Below, in pieces: positions 43,145 through 52,946 of a stretch of DNA of 64,000 nt. The stretch's first letter is position 1; every line of letters starts with the position of its first letter. The notes under the pieces are model-generated. The model made no database searches. It saw only the letters and a list, made by a program, of their open reading frames with translations, and was not told the origin of the DNA. Where the stretch lies: NCBI RefSeq assembly GCF_001547935.1, contig NZ_AP014636.1:1488001-1552000 (forward strand). Direction: 5' to 3'. Both the position numbers and the translations under genes were made by a program. Source of the stretch: Vibrio tritonius. Lineage in GTDB: Bacteria; Pseudomonadota; Gammaproteobacteria; Enterobacterales; Vibrionaceae.

Positions 43145-44962
43145 TTAACTAATGACTTTCACGTCGGTTTTCGGCACGCAGCAGCAGGCGAGCACCATAC
43201 CTTGTTCGCGCTCATCATCAAACAGGGCGGCGCTATCAGATTGAGTAACTTCCCCTTCCAATAGTTTTACTTTGCATGCGCCGCAGAATCCTGCGCGGCA
43301 ACTATTTGCGACAGGAACACCGGCATTTTCTGCTTGCTCTAAAAGCGTGTGTTGGTTATCGCCTTTAAACGCCACGCCGTCGATCTCAAGCTCAACAGTG
43401 GCAAAAGATTCGCTACTTGAGGTAGTAACCCCAAATGCTTCTTGATAAATGTCCGCTTCCGCAACACCTTGTTTTTGCAGTAGGTTACGCGCTTTTTGCA
43501 TAAACCCATCAGGGCCACACATGTACACTTTACGTTGGTCTACATCGCGAATTTGTTTGAGATGAGAAAGCGACAAACGCCCTTTTAGGCCAAACCAATC
43601 CATCGGCGCTTGGGTTAAACACAAACGAACTGAGAGCCAATCATGATCATGGTTAAGCTGCTCAAGCTCTGCGCGGCATGGAATATCTTCAATCGAGCGA
43701 CATTGATGGTAGAACACCACATCGGTTTGATTACCAGAATCGACCAAGTAGCGCAGCATTGAGAGCATAGGCGTTACGCCACTACCTGCAGAAAGCAGTA
43801 ATAGAGGTTGCTCATTTTGTTCTTCAAGATGAAATGCGCCCGTTGGCATTTGCGCGCTGAGCTTATCGCCTTCGTGCAGATGCTCCACCAACCAGTTCGA
43901 TACCATGCCACCATCAATGCGCTTAACGGAAATCGCTAAACGATCAGGGCGAGATGGCGAAGAAGACAAGGTGTAGTAACGCACAATCGATTGACCATTA
44001 AGCTCCAATTCAATTGGCAAATATTGCCCCGGAAGATAACTTGGCACTAAACCACAGCAAGGCTCAAACCAGAAGGTAATAAAATCGCGCGCCATCTCTT
44101 CACGTTCTACGCAGCGCAGTGATATTCCAGATCGACCGTGGTCTTCATAAACCTCTTTGTCTTTGTATTCGAGCACTTCAATTACATCGCCCGCACTGAT
44201 GCGGCCTTCGTTTTTTGCCACCAAATTTTGGCCAAAGAACACACCGCCCTGCTCATTGGCACGAAACTGCGACAAGGATCGAAGCGGTTCTTTGTTGGCA
44301 CGAAAGTCACCTTTCACCACATCCACAGTGGTAAGAATGCAACGTTCACAAGGCTTAACGGCTTCAAACTCCACTTCACCAATACGAATGCGTTTCCAGC
44401 TGTCTTCAGCAAACGGTTCGGTGCCGCTTACCACAAGGTTAGTGCGAAATTGATCCATACTGTGAACTTCACTGCTGCGACGGTTTAGCTCATCTAAGGA
44501 GGCTTGACTAATAATCAGCAGCGGATAACCATCGGCGAAACTGACGTTATTGCCGACCTTTTCGCGGTAGCGATTGGACTGTTCACCGCAAAACAGCAGC
44601 TCGACGGTCACACCTAGAAAATCGCTAAACCAATCATTGGCATCATCGGTGGTGGTATAGGCAGTAAAGGTGTCTTTCCAAACCGTGGTGTTTGCCTCTT
44701 GGCGTTTGAAATCGGCATAACGCAGTGACAGCTCAGCTTTACCGGGCGCGGTAAACATCAAACCATCAGGCATTAACATTGAGCGAATCGTTACCATTTG
44801 CGGGTATTTGCGCGCCGTTACCATCGAACCATCACTGAGTGCCAGCATGAATCGTCGGTCAAACGTCAAACCTTGGCGCTCTACCCAAGCATTAGAAAGG
44901 GATATGCCCCCAACGGATTTCACGGGATAAACATGGATATCGGATAACGTGGCTAACGACAT
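43145..44962 (-). CDS. MOSC - ferredoxin reductase - 2Fe-2S ferredoxin fusion protein
   Basis: About 605 residues. N-terminal MOSC_N beta barrel (HVYPVKSVGGISL), the MOSC domain (about 120-265, FRTNLVVSG, VKPCERCILTTVD with its catalytic Cys), an FAD/NAD(P) reductase (about 285-500, RYYTLSSSPS, LLLSAGSGVTPMLSMLRYL), and a plant-type ferredoxin (CRAGFCGACKVKLLEG with a fourth Cys near the end). MOSC-reductase chains reduce N-hydroxylated compounds or handle sulfur and molybdenum cofactor chemistry, with the C-terminal part supplying electrons. E. coli YcbX has only MOSC plus ferredoxin. ATG 44962 is preferred because AGGTAGG lies upstream; the longer frame to 45082 has no such site. Confidence 0.87.
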   Translation of the reverse strand: MSLATLSDIHVYPVKSVGGISLSNAWVERQGLTFDRRFMLALSDGSMVTARKYPQMVTIRSMLMPDGLMFTAPGKAELSLRYADFKRQEANTTVWKDTFTAYTTTDDANDWFSDFLGVTVELLFCGEQSNRYREKVGNNVSFADGYPLLIISQASLDELNRRSSEVHSMDQFRTNLVVSGTEPFAEDSWKRIRIGEVEFEAVKPCERCILTTVDVVKGDFRANKEPLRSLSQFRANEQGGVFFGQNLVAKNEGRISAGDVIEVLEYKDKEVYEDHGRSGISLRCVEREEMARDFITFWFEPCCGLVPSYLPGQYLPIELELNGQSIVRYYTLSSSPSRPDRLAISVKRIDGGMVSNWLVEHLHEGDKLSAQMPTGAFHLEEQNEQPLLLLSAGSGVTPMLSMLRYLVDSGNQTDVVFYHQCRSIEDIPCRAELEQLNHDHDWLSVRLCLTQAPMDWFGLKGRLSLSHLKQIRDVDQRKVYMCGPDGFMQKARNLLQKQGVAEADIYQEAFGVTTSSSESFATVELEIDGVAFKGDNQHTLLEQAENAGVPVANSCRAGFCGACKVKLLEGEVTQSDSAALFDDEREQGMVLACCCVPKTDVKVIS

Positions 44963-45185
44963 GAACAACCTACCTGTAATAAAAGATGACTGACTGATTT
45001 TATTAAAATAGAGAGAACGTAAGGGAGTCCTATTCCTCACTTTTGAGCTTTGGCAAAGTACCACGAATTTAAGAGAAAACAACCCATAAGCAGGCTTGCA
45101 TCGCGCATTTTCATTAGGATTTGATACACAATAACAATTAAAGGATGCAATCGGTTACCATTTCCTCTATCATCCTGTCGCCTAA

Positions 45186-45201
45186 ACGTAAGCGTTTGCG
45201 T
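45186..45201. promoter_or_regulatory. PurR box upstream of pyrC
   Basis: ACGTAAGCGTTTGCGT matches 14 of 16 positions of ACGCAAACGTTTGCGT. It lies 61 bp before the pyrC start. E. coli pyrC is also repressed by PurR. Confidence 0.75.
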
Positions 45202-45262
45202 AACAAGGCAAAGCTTAGGTGCAGGCTCCTCAATTTTAAACTTTTGTCGGTGGGAGCAAACT

Positions 45263-46294
45263 ATGACAACTCTAACGATCACTCGTCCAGATGACTGGCA
45301 CGTTCACCTTCGTGATGGCGAGGTGCTTGGTGATACCGTTCGCGATATTAGTCGTTACAACGGACGCGCGTTAATCATGCCAAATACTGTTCCACCCGTC
45401 ACCACTACGGAGCTGGCGCAGCAATACCGTGATCGTATTATGGCGCATAAACCAGCGGCGCATTTTCAGCCTCTGATGACGCTGTATCTCACTGATAACA
45501 CAAGCCCTGATGAAATCCGTAAAGCCAAAGCTTCTGGCATTATTGTCGCTTGTAAACTCTACCCTGCTGGTGCCACAACCAACTCAGATTCTGGCGTAAC
45601 TTCTGCCGAAAAAATCTACCCAGTTCTGCAAGCAATGCAAGAAGAAGGCATTTTGCTTCTGGTTCACGGCGAAGTAACCACTAACGAAATCGACATTTTC
45701 GACCGCGAAAAGATTTTCTTAGAGACGGTACTGGCACCTATCGTGCGTGATTTTCCAAATCTTAAAGTGGTACTCGAACACATTACCACCGCAGAAGCAG
45801 TGAACTTCGTTAAACAAGCCAACGACAATGTTGCTGCGACCATTACCGCGCACCACCTGCTGTACAACCGTAACCACATGTTGGTTGGCGGAATTCGCCC
45901 ACACTTCTACTGCTTGCCAATTTTGAAACGTGCTACTCACCAGCACGCGCTTGTGGCGGCGGCAACGTCAGGTAATAAGAAATTCTTTGCGGGCACAGAC
46001 TCAGCGCCACATGCTAAAGGTCGTAAAGAGTCCGCTTGTGGCTGTGCTGGTTCTTACACCGCTCACGCAGCACTAGAACTATACGCAGAAGTGTTTGATA
46101 AAGAAGGTAAGCTGGACAAATTAGAAGCGTTTATGAGCCACAATGGCCCAGACTTCTACGGTCAACCACGTAACCAAGACACGGTAACACTCACCAAAGC
46201 AGCATGGGATGTGCCAGCCACCATGCCATTTGGCTCAGACATCGTTGTGCCAATTCGTGGCGGCGAGAAAATTGAGTGGACAGTAACTGAATAA
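45263..46294 (+). CDS. pyrC: dihydroorotase
   Basis: A 343-residue cytoplasmic class II dihydroorotase that interconverts carbamoyl-aspartate and dihydroorotate in pyrimidine synthesis. The metal ligands are visible: HVHLRDG (residues about 13-19), the carboxylated Lys in VACKLYPAG (about 100), VHGEV (about 137), EHIT (about 172) and GTDSAPH (about 247). It aligns with E. coli PyrC throughout. A PurR box lies upstream, and a terminator follows. Confidence 0.95.
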   Translation: MTTLTITRPDDWHVHLRDGEVLGDTVRDISRYNGRALIMPNTVPPVTTTELAQQYRDRIMAHKPAAHFQPLMTLYLTDNTSPDEIRKAKASGIIVACKLYPAGATTNSDSGVTSAEKIYPVLQAMQEEGILLLVHGEVTTNEIDIFDREKIFLETVLAPIVRDFPNLKVVLEHITTAEAVNFVKQANDNVAATITAHHLLYNRNHMLVGGIRPHFYCLPILKRATHQHALVAAATSGNKKFFAGTDSAPHAKGRKESACGCAGSYTAHAALELYAEVFDKEGKLDKLEAFMSHNGPDFYGQPRNQDTVTLTKAAWDVPATMPFGSDIVVPIRGGEKIEWTVTE

Positions 46295-46339
46295 TCTCAG
46301 TACAAATGACTGGTGAGCAACAAAGCTCATTGATAGCGC

Positions 46340-46368
46340 AAAAAGGAGAACCAACGGTTCTCCTTTTT
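46340..46368. terminator. bidirectional terminator
   Basis: AAAAAGGAGAACC-AAC-GGTTCTCCTTTTT, perfect stem between convergent pyrC and the SDR gene. Confidence 0.87.
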
Positions 46369-46371
46369 ATT

Positions 46372-47187
46372 TTATCGACCAGTTGTATATCGCTCAGCTG
46401 GCTCTTGTTGTTTTAAACCACCGAGCAGCGCCATACGCACGGCCTGCAGTTCATCCCAACACTCTGGTGCATGTAATGGTGGAATCGTTACGGTCTCTTT
46501 ACGATCAAAACCAACTAAGGCAGCATCGACCAAATCTGCAACTTCCATCACTTCTGGCAACGTATTCACATCAATACCCGAGTAAGCCCAAATATCGGTG
46601 CGTGTTGTCGCAGGCAAAACCGCTTGAACGTAGACGCCACTTGGCGACAACTCTTGATGCAGGCTTTGCGACAAAAACTGCACATACGCTTTGGATGCGC
46701 CGTAAAGCGTTGCGCCAAACTCTGGCGCCAACCCTACTACCGAGCCAATATTGATGATTGAACCGTTGCCTTGCTCAACAAAGCGGGGCGCCACGGCAGC
46801 TGCCAATTGAGTTAGAGCATTAACGTTTAATTGAATCAGTTCACTAATCAATTCCGGTGTTTGCTGCGTAAAATTGCCACGTTGGGCAATGCCCGCATTG
46901 TTCACCAGAATCTCGATTTGTGTGTCCTTGTTAAGCTTTTCAGCCACACGCGCAATATCAGCTGCGAGGGTAAGGTCCGCTGGCATAATTTCGACGTTAA
47001 CACCGGTCTCTTCACGAATATCCGCCGCGACTTGCGTCAATTTTTCTTCTGAACGAGCGACAAGCACTAGTTGATAGCCGCGCTTAGCGAAACGTTTAGC
47101 GTAAGTGGCACCAATACCTCTTGATGCACCAGTAATAAGCACTTTTTGAGCCGATTTATCGGTTGTAGATTGTGTTGCGGTTGACAT
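46372..47187 (-). CDS. short-chain dehydrogenase/reductase
   Basis: A 271-residue SDR. Nucleotide motif TGASRGIG (about 20-27), NNAG (about 96), catalytic Ser in INIGSVVG, and YGASK (about 162-166). It oxidises or reduces an alcohol/carbonyl with NAD(P)H. Substrate unknown. Divergent from a TetR-type regulator across twin palindromes, so it is probably induced by a compound it acts on. Confidence 0.9.
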   Translation of the reverse strand: MSTATQSTTDKSAQKVLITGASRGIGATYAKRFAKRGYQLVLVARSEEKLTQVAADIREETGVNVEIMPADLTLAADIARVAEKLNKDTQIEILVNNAGIAQRGNFTQQTPELISELIQLNVNALTQLAAAVAPRFVEQGNGSIINIGSVVGLAPEFGATLYGASKAYVQFLSQSLHQELSPSGVYVQAVLPATTRTDIWAYSGIDVNTLPEVMEVADLVDAALVGFDRKETVTIPPLHAPECWDELQAVRMALLGGLKQQEPAERYTTGR

Positions 47188-47213
47188 GTTGACTTCCTCT
47201 TTTAGATTTCATT

Positions 47214-47266
47214 TAGATTACGATCGAAATCTAAAATAATCAACTTTTGATTATGATGATAATCTA
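47214..47266. promoter_or_regulatory. twin operators between the SDR and tetR genes
   Basis: Two related 20-bp sites: TAGATTACGATCGAAATCTA (47214-47233) and TTGATTATGATGATAATCTA (47247-47266). Both read TNGATTA..GAT....AATCTA and are near-palindromic. Their centres are 33 bp apart, about three helical turns. They lie in the only control region of both genes. Confidence 0.8.
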
Positions 47267-47303
47267 TATATACTGTAAGCAGATTTTTTAGTGAGGTCAC
47301 CTG

Positions 47304-47876
47304 ATGAGAGTATCCAAGCAGCAAGCTGAAGCAAACCGCGCCCATATCGTTGAAACATCAGCCAAACTCTTTCGTGAGAAAGGCTATAACGGTATTGGCG
47401 TCGCCGATTTAATGGCGCAGGCTGGGTTTACTGCTGGCGGCTTCTACAAAAACTTTGCTTCAAAAACCGATTTGATGGTCGAAGCTACCGCACTCTGTTT
47501 TGAGCAATCAAAACAAAACAATACCACCTTAGATAAAGAAGCGTTTATAACTCAGTATCTGTCACCTAAACATCGAGATAACACCGGAACCGGGTGTGTA
47601 TTTGCCGCACTTAGTCATGATGCGGCGCGCCAAGAAGACTCGGTCAAAACCCTGTTTGAAAATGGATTAGAAACATTTATCCAATCGTTAGGTGCTAATA
47701 ACGCTGCTGAGCGAGAACAAAACATTGCTCTTTTTTCCCAAATGGTGGGCGCTATTACGTTAGCGAGATCTTGTCCTGAGAACTCGCCTCTCGCTGATGA
47801 AATCTTGACGGCTTGTTTGCATCAGATTTTGGGTGAAGAGAAAAGCAGCGAATCCTCAGTAACAGATGAAGAATAG
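47304..47876 (+). CDS. TetR-family repressor of the SDR pair
   Basis: A 190-residue TetR/AcrR regulator with the helix-turn-helix IGVADLMAQAGFTAGGFYKN (about 31-50) and the common YKNF-SK-DL end motif. Divergent from the SDR gene, with twin operators in the gap; autoregulation and control of the SDR gene are the simplest reading. Similar proteins are often called NemR- or AcuR-like; I cannot tell the inducer. Confidence 0.88.
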   Translation: MRVSKQQAEANRAHIVETSAKLFREKGYNGIGVADLMAQAGFTAGGFYKNFASKTDLMVEATALCFEQSKQNNTTLDKEAFITQYLSPKHRDNTGTGCVFAALSHDAARQEDSVKTLFENGLETFIQSLGANNAAEREQNIALFSQMVGAITLARSCPENSPLADEILTACLHQILGEEKSSESSVTDEE

Positions 47877-47953
47877 TGGAGCCCTTAGTACCACTGTATG
47901 ACATCTAGTGCTAGACTGTGGCTTTGTTTACTCAGTAGTGGAAAGGTAGAGTT

Positions 47954-48205
47954 ATGAACCCTATTATTGCGATGTTAAAAGAAAACAATATTAGCGACGC
48001 ACAGATCAACGAACTATTTGTGGCATTAACATCAAACCCTCTTGCCGCAATGGCCACCATCAGCCAGCTTGGTTTGCCACAAGAACAGCTACAGCAATTG
48101 ATGGGACAAGTTATGCAAAACCCAACCTTAATTAAAGAAGCGGTGACTGAGCTAGGTCTTGATTTCTCTAAAGTGGTTGAAGCTCAAGCCAAAATGCAAA
48201 AATAG
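47954..48205 (+). CDS. DUF2999 protein
   Basis: An 83-residue soluble helical protein (MNPIIAMLKENNISDAQINE..., about half being L, A, Q). It matches the DUF2999 family known mainly from vibrios, with no known function. Followed by a terminator. GGAAAGG precedes the ATG. Confidence 0.8.
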   Translation: MNPIIAMLKENNISDAQINELFVALTSNPLAAMATISQLGLPQEQLQQLMGQVMQNPTLIKEAVTELGLDFSKVVEAQAKMQK

Positions 48206-48229
48206 TTGGGTTTACCCAGAATGAATAAA

Positions 48230-48258
48230 AGCCGCTCAGTACCTAACACTGAGCGGCT
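48230..48258 (+). terminator. terminator after the DUF2999 gene
   Basis: AGCCGCTCAGT-acctaac-ACTGAGCGGCT followed by TTG; a perfect 11-bp stem. Confidence 0.8.
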
Positions 48259-48283
48259 TTGTCGATTTTGTCGGTAAAAACAA

Positions 48284-48314
48284 AAAGCCAGCACACTCTA
48301 TGGTAACTGGCTTT
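48284..48314 (-). terminator. terminator after the SPFH gene
   Basis: AAAGCCAG and CTGGCTTT pair across a 15-base loop, with TTTT on the minus-strand side. It is just past the SPFH stop. Confidence 0.6.
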
Positions 48315-48342
48315 GTGATAAAACAGGGCTTTACAAGCTTAG

Positions 48343-49731
48343 CTATTTTTTCTTGTTGGTTAACGCTTCGCTTTTATCCATCAGTCCCAACGCGCCAAAA
48401 GCCGTAATCACATCCAAATTAGACGTTAAACCGCCCTCGCCTCCACCAATGTAGTTTTTTGGCATTTCAACTTTGAAGTTCTTTAGGTTTTGATAAAGAA
48501 CCGTCGATACATCACGATGAAGCTCAGCTAAGTACACGTCTTTATTTGCCCCAAGCGCACTGTATTTTGCTTTTAACACAGAAGCTTCAGCATTACCTTT
48601 TTCAGTGATGGCTTTTGCTTCATATTGTGCAGATAATGCGTTCGCTTTTTGAATTGATAAATTTGCTTCAGCAATTGCCAGTTCTTTTTCTTTATCTACT
48701 TCAGCTAGGCGCTTTTTCTTCTCGACTTCAACAATTTCACGCTCCGCGATTTGACGCGCAATTTCTACTTCTTTTTGCTGAGAAATAATAGCCAGTTCTT
48801 TTTGACGCTGCGCATCTTGAACTTCACGTGTTCTTTGAATTTCTTTCTTCAATTGTTCTGTTTCAGCTTGCGCTTTCGAAGTTTCTTGCTCCTGAATCGC
48901 CCTAATTCGGTCGGCAACCAAGCGCTTTTTGTCAGACAGTAGCTGATCGAGTTGCTGCTCTGGCTGAGGATCCCCGATAGTCACCTGAGTAACGTGAATG
49001 CCATATTGTTGTAACGGATTATTCTGACGAATCATTAGGCCTGCTTTATCAACAACAGGCACCGTTTTCCAAACAAGTTGTTTTGTTTTTTGCAATTTAT
49101 GTGAATTAGCTTGATTCAGACCAACTGGCGCTAAATCCATCCCTTCGACTTCAACTTTCTTACGTTCAGTAAGGTAAATCCCCTCACGAAGCTGATCTTC
49201 CAATTTCGATTTAAATTGGTTCAAACCTCCCTGAAAGAACTCTTCACCCGTATATTGGGTTGCAGTTATCACGGTAACATTGCGCGCATTTTTTACCATA
49301 AGAGTATCAATGAGATTATCGTTATTACGAAACTCACGGTGCATCTTCTTGATAGAATCAGGATCATTACTCAACTTAAAACGGAACGTAACAGGGATTT
49401 TCCCAATATACGTATCGGCAAAACGAACCTGAACAGAATCTAACCGCTGATAAAAGTTCTCGCCTTTATTGTTACCAAAAGAAACGGTAATAACTTGATT
49501 GTAACGAGTAATTTTCGACAAAAAAGGCATTCGGAAATGAATACCAGGCTCGGTAAATACATCTAACTTACCGGTTATATTGTTCTGGTGTACGTATGTG
49601 TATCCCGCATCTGTCATTAATATTGCGCTGTTAATGGTAAGCGCAATGGCTAACAACGGAACACCGAACAAAGCAATCTTCCAGCCATTTTTCATTAGCT
49701 TTTGTTTTAATAGATTATTTTCTGTAGTCAT
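48343..49731 (-). CDS. SPFH/band 7 membrane protein
   Basis: A 462-residue protein with one N-terminal membrane segment (about 18-38), an SPFH/prohibitin domain (about 45-250; PGIHFRMPFLSKITRYN), and a long coiled coil rich in E, Q, K, A (about 265-390; EQETSKAQAETEQLKKEIQ). It would form a ring-like membrane scaffold facing the periplasm or cytoplasm as stomatin-type proteins do. No NfeD partner gene is adjacent. Single gene. Confidence 0.88.
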   Translation of the reverse strand: MTTENNLLKQKLMKNGWKIALFGVPLLAIALTINSAILMTDAGYTYVHQNNITGKLDVFTEPGIHFRMPFLSKITRYNQVITVSFGNNKGENFYQRLDSVQVRFADTYIGKIPVTFRFKLSNDPDSIKKMHREFRNNDNLIDTLMVKNARNVTVITATQYTGEEFFQGGLNQFKSKLEDQLREGIYLTERKKVEVEGMDLAPVGLNQANSHKLQKTKQLVWKTVPVVDKAGLMIRQNNPLQQYGIHVTQVTIGDPQPEQQLDQLLSDKKRLVADRIRAIQEQETSKAQAETEQLKKEIQRTREVQDAQRQKELAIISQQKEVEIARQIAEREIVEVEKKKRLAEVDKEKELAIAEANLSIQKANALSAQYEAKAITEKGNAEASVLKAKYSALGANKDVYLAELHRDVSTVLYQNLKNFKVEMPKNYIGGGEGGLTSNLDVITAFGALGLMDKSEALTNKKK

Positions 49732-49915
49732 AGCCTATCCAACTTAGTTTATTATTTTTTATTAAAATTAATTTACACCGTGATGGTGAAAATAACCGGC
49801 GAAATATATCAGTGATAACACTGAAAAACAGCACTGCAATTAAGTGGTAACTGTCTTATATAGGCGAAAGATCTAAAAATGTGAATTTTATTCAAATTTG
49901 TGAAAATACTATTTA
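49732..49915. other. intergenic region upstream of the SPFH gene
   Basis: AT-rich leader with the SPFH gene promoter on the minus strand. No other signal recognised. The repeat half copy follows at 49916. Confidence 0.4.
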
Positions 49916-50019
49916 CGCCCCATAACGTTGAAAGGAAATGACCATTCCTTGCTTAACTGAGCTAACCCGAGCTTGCGAATAAGGCTCTGAATTTCGCATC
50001 TTGAGGTCATTTGGGTATA
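49916..50019. repeat. MITE-like family, right half copy 2
   Basis: Aligns with the right part of the full element: CGTTGAAAGG, ACCATTCCTTGC, and the terminal repeat GCATCTTGAGGTCATTTGGG at 49996-50015, ending TATA. About 70 percent like the full copy by eye; no left terminus. Confidence 0.65.
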
Positions 50020-50051
50020 AATATGGACAGATTTACAAAGCAAACAACAAA

Positions 50052-50079
50052 AAGGAGAGCCATATATATGGCTCTCCTT
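50052..50079. terminator. palindromic terminator after the DUF808 gene
   Basis: AAGGAGAGCCAT-ATAT-ATGGCTCTCCTT is a perfect palindrome of 28 bp with A and T ends, just past the stop of the minus-strand gene. Confidence 0.8.
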
Positions 50080-50100
50080 ATCATTGCGGGGATAATAAGA

Positions 50101-51024
50101 CTATTCACTTCGCCCATGGCGAACAAGATGATACAAGTTCATTACACCGACCAAAATAGATCCCGCTATCAGACCAATGACACCATTTAATAGTGGATCA
50201 CCAATAGCATGAGCACCTGGAAGCGTCTCAAAATGACTCAGAAAAGACTCTACACCGTGGTGTAGCATCGGGACATTATGAACGACAATCCCGCCACCAA
50301 CTAAAAACATCGCCACAGTGCCAATAATGGTCAAAAATTTCATTAACTTAGGAGCGAAATTAATAAGCCCTTCTCCCATAAAAGAGAGTAGACCTTTACC
50401 CTGTGAGCGACGGTTAAGATAAAAACCTAAGTCGTCTAGTTTGACTATGCCCGCCACGATGCCATAAACACCAACCGTCATGATGAAGGCGATAAAGCTC
50501 ACCACAAGTAGCTGGTCAAGAATGTTAGCATCTCCTTGAACTGTGCCTAAAGCAATGACAATGATCTCTGCTGATAGAATAAAATCGGTACGAATCGCAC
50601 CTTTTATTTTACGTTTTTCAAACTCTTGTATATCGACATTTTCAAGTTCTGCAACTTTCTCTTCGAGAGAAGGCTTAGATTCATGGCTATGAAATAGCTT
50701 TTCTATCACCTTTTCTGCACCTTCAAAACAGAGATACAAACCGCCTATCATCAACATTGGCATAATAAGCCAAGGTGCAAACGAGCTTATAATTAACGCT
50801 GCCGGTACCAAGATGCATTTATTACGCAATGACCCTTTAGCCACTGCCAGCACCACAGGAATTTCACGCTCTGCAGAAACACCGGAGACTTGCTGTGCGT
50901 TGAGCGCTAAGTCATCTCCTAATACTCCTGCCGTTTTCTTTGCTGCCACTTTGGACATCACTGCAACATCGTCGAGCACGGTTGCAATATCATCTAATAG
51001 GGTGAGTAAACTCGCACCTGCCAT
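50101..51024 (-). CDS. DUF808 (YedI-like) integral membrane protein
   Basis: A 307-residue inner-membrane protein with several hydrophobic segments. It begins MAGASLLTLLDDIATVLDDV, then AAKKTAGVLGDDLALNAQQV, the DUF808 signature. Function unknown. GAKFAPWLIMPMLMIGG and FLVGGGIVVHNVP-type membrane motifs follow. Single gene with a perfect terminator. Confidence 0.9.
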   Translation of the reverse strand: MAGASLLTLLDDIATVLDDVAVMSKVAAKKTAGVLGDDLALNAQQVSGVSAEREIPVVLAVAKGSLRNKCILVPAALIISSFAPWLIMPMLMIGGLYLCFEGAEKVIEKLFHSHESKPSLEEKVAELENVDIQEFEKRKIKGAIRTDFILSAEIIVIALGTVQGDANILDQLLVVSFIAFIMTVGVYGIVAGIVKLDDLGFYLNRRSQGKGLLSFMGEGLINFAPKLMKFLTIIGTVAMFLVGGGIVVHNVPMLHHGVESFLSHFETLPGAHAIGDPLLNGVIGLIAGSILVGVMNLYHLVRHGRSE

Positions 51025-51242
51025 ACTGAAATCTCATTATCGTTGTTTATATTGGATTGTGTTCTTAAAAAAAGGCAAGCGCCTAAAGCCTGCCTCCCTT
51101 CAAGTTGGCTTAATTTATCATTAACTCACAAGTGAAGTCAGTTACTGCGTAAAAATTTCACCGCATTCTCACCTAAACGATGATTGCACTTGAAGCCGGC
51201 TCTCATTACTCTTGGAAGATCGTTTCTTACATTGGAACAAAT

Positions 51243-52163
51243 ATGCCTACTCAATCACACTGTTCTATCGGTCAGCCTGGGGTTCCTTGGGGTGATAATG
51301 AGCGTCAGCAATGGCGCGCACAAACTCGCATCCAACGCGAATATCAAGTGGAAGTTGTCCCTAAAATTCAAGCGCTAGCTGAGCATTTCGAATTATCTCA
51401 ATATGGTGCGCTCTCTTATGATGCCAATCGTTACCCTCTGTTTTGTTTAAAAACACGTCTTTGGGATGCAAGCAAACCCACTGTATTAATCACCGGTGGC
51501 GTACATGGTTACGAAACCAGTGGTGTGCACGGTGCGCTGCAATTTCTAGCAACTGAAGCCAAACACTATGAAGCGAACTTCAACATTGTCGCAGCACCTT
51601 GCGTGAGCCCTTGGGGGTACGAAACCATCAATCGTTGGAATCCAAATGCGCTCGATCCAAACCGTAACTTCGTTGCAAACAGCAAAGCAGAAGAATCGGC
51701 AGCATTGATGAATTTGGTCGCCCAACTGCCTCAACCCGCTCTGGTGCATATCGACTTACATGAAACGACCGATACCGACGAGACTGAGTTTCGCCCAGCA
51801 TTGGCAGCTCGTGATGGCATTGATTATGCTCCGGGCACCATCCCTGATGGTTTTTACACAGTTGGTGATGAACAAAACCCGCAGATCGAGTTTCAAAAGG
51901 CGATTATTGAATCGGTGCGTAAGGTGACTCATATCGCTCCCGCTGATGAAAACAACCAAATCATCGGTTCGCCAGTGGTCGCTGATGGCGTTATCTTGTA
52001 CGACATGAAAAAACTTGGTCTTTGCGGCGGTATCACCTCTTGCCAATATGGCTCAACGACAGAGGTCTACCCCGACAGTGACAAAGTAACCGACCAAGAG
52101 TGTAACGACGCGCAAGTGGCAGCAGTAAAAGGCGCTCTTGACTACGTACTGACTCAGTTATAA
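51243..52163 (+). CDS. M14-family zinc carboxypeptidase-like protein
   Basis: A 306-residue protein of the M14 metallopeptidase fold. The zinc motif HGYE (HxxE, about residue 89) and the later HIDLHE (about 172) fit zinc ligands. The catalytic Glu is probably TTEVYPD near residue 283. It lacks a signal peptide, so it likely acts in the cytoplasm on peptides or acyl-amino acids. ATG 51243 is chosen because GGAA precedes it; the frame extends back to 51180 without a site. Its stop overlaps the end of the convergent AraC-type gene by 6 bp. Confidence 0.82.
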   Translation: MPTQSHCSIGQPGVPWGDNERQQWRAQTRIQREYQVEVVPKIQALAEHFELSQYGALSYDANRYPLFCLKTRLWDASKPTVLITGGVHGYETSGVHGALQFLATEAKHYEANFNIVAAPCVSPWGYETINRWNPNALDPNRNFVANSKAEESAALMNLVAQLPQPALVHIDLHETTDTDETEFRPALAARDGIDYAPGTIPDGFYTVGDEQNPQIEFQKAIIESVRKVTHIAPADENNQIIGSPVVADGVILYDMKKLGLCGGITSCQYGSTTEVYPDSDKVTDQECNDAQVAAVKGALDYVLTQL

Positions 52164-52946
52164 CAAGCGGTTCTTATATTGCTCCGGCGTTTGGCCGGAG
52201 TATTTTTTGAACATGGCAATAAAGGGGCTGGCTTGGTTGTACCCCAACGTTAGTGCCACCTCTTTTACCGAATGACCGCTGCGCAATAAATCCATCGAAT
52301 AAAGATAACGCACCCGCAAGCGCCATTCGGTGAAGCTCATTCCCAACTCTGTCTGACAACAGCGTGCCAACGTTCGCTCTGTGGTATGCACCTGCTCGGC
52401 CCATTGTGCCAGTGACGTACTGTCGGTAGGGTTTTCTTCCACTTCTGCCAAAATAGGGGCGAGATATTTATGATGACTGGAAGGTAAAAAATGGTGCTCC
52501 GTTTCCTGAGTGGCTAATTGATCCAGCAGCACCTGCACTAACCGAACATCTGGGCGCTCTTTTGCGATAGAGATTTGGCGCTGACGAAAGTCATCCACAA
52601 TGGCAGAAGCAATCGCGGTCACTTTGATAAGACTCGTGGTACTAGGAAATGCCTTGGTCATCTCTGTGGCAATGTTAATGGAGCAATAAGCCAGAGGCTT
52701 ACGGTTGTAGCTTTTATGTCGTACACCGGCAGGAACCCAAATAGCCAAATGCGGAGGCGCGAGAAAGCGTGTCTCTTCTGCTTCCATCTCTAATATACCG
52801 CCAGAAATCAATTGCACCTGTCCCCAAGGATGACTATGAACTCGAGTCTCGGTATTAGACAAGAAGGCTTCGAAATTCATAAATACATCTGATGGTGGCT
52901 GCTCAATTGATAAAGACGGATGTACATGACGTAAATTTTTTTTCAC
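52158..52946 (-). CDS. AraC-family transcriptional regulator with cupin sensor
   Basis: About 262 residues with an N-terminal cupin (HSHPWGQVQLISGGILEMEA, FLAPPHLAIWVPAGVRHKS) and a C-terminal AraC double helix-turn-helix (SLAQWAEQVHTTERTLARC, VKEVALTLGYNQASPFIAMF). I start it at GTG 52946, which has AGGAAG 7 bases upstream; an upstream TTG at 52970 has no site. It is divergent from the EamA transporter gene, and such pairs usually act as a regulator and its exporter target. Confidence 0.88.
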   Translation of the reverse strand: MKKNLRHVHPSLSIEQPPSDVFMNFEAFLSNTETRVHSHPWGQVQLISGGILEMEAEETRFLAPPHLAIWVPAGVRHKSYNRKPLAYCSINIATEMTKAFPSTTSLIKVTAIASAIVDDFRQRQISIAKERPDVRLVQVLLDQLATQETEHHFLPSSHHKYLAPILAEVEENPTDSTSLAQWAEQVHTTERTLARCCQTELGMSFTEWRLRVRYLYSMDLLRSGHSVKEVALTLGYNQASPFIAMFKKYSGQTPEQYKNRLL

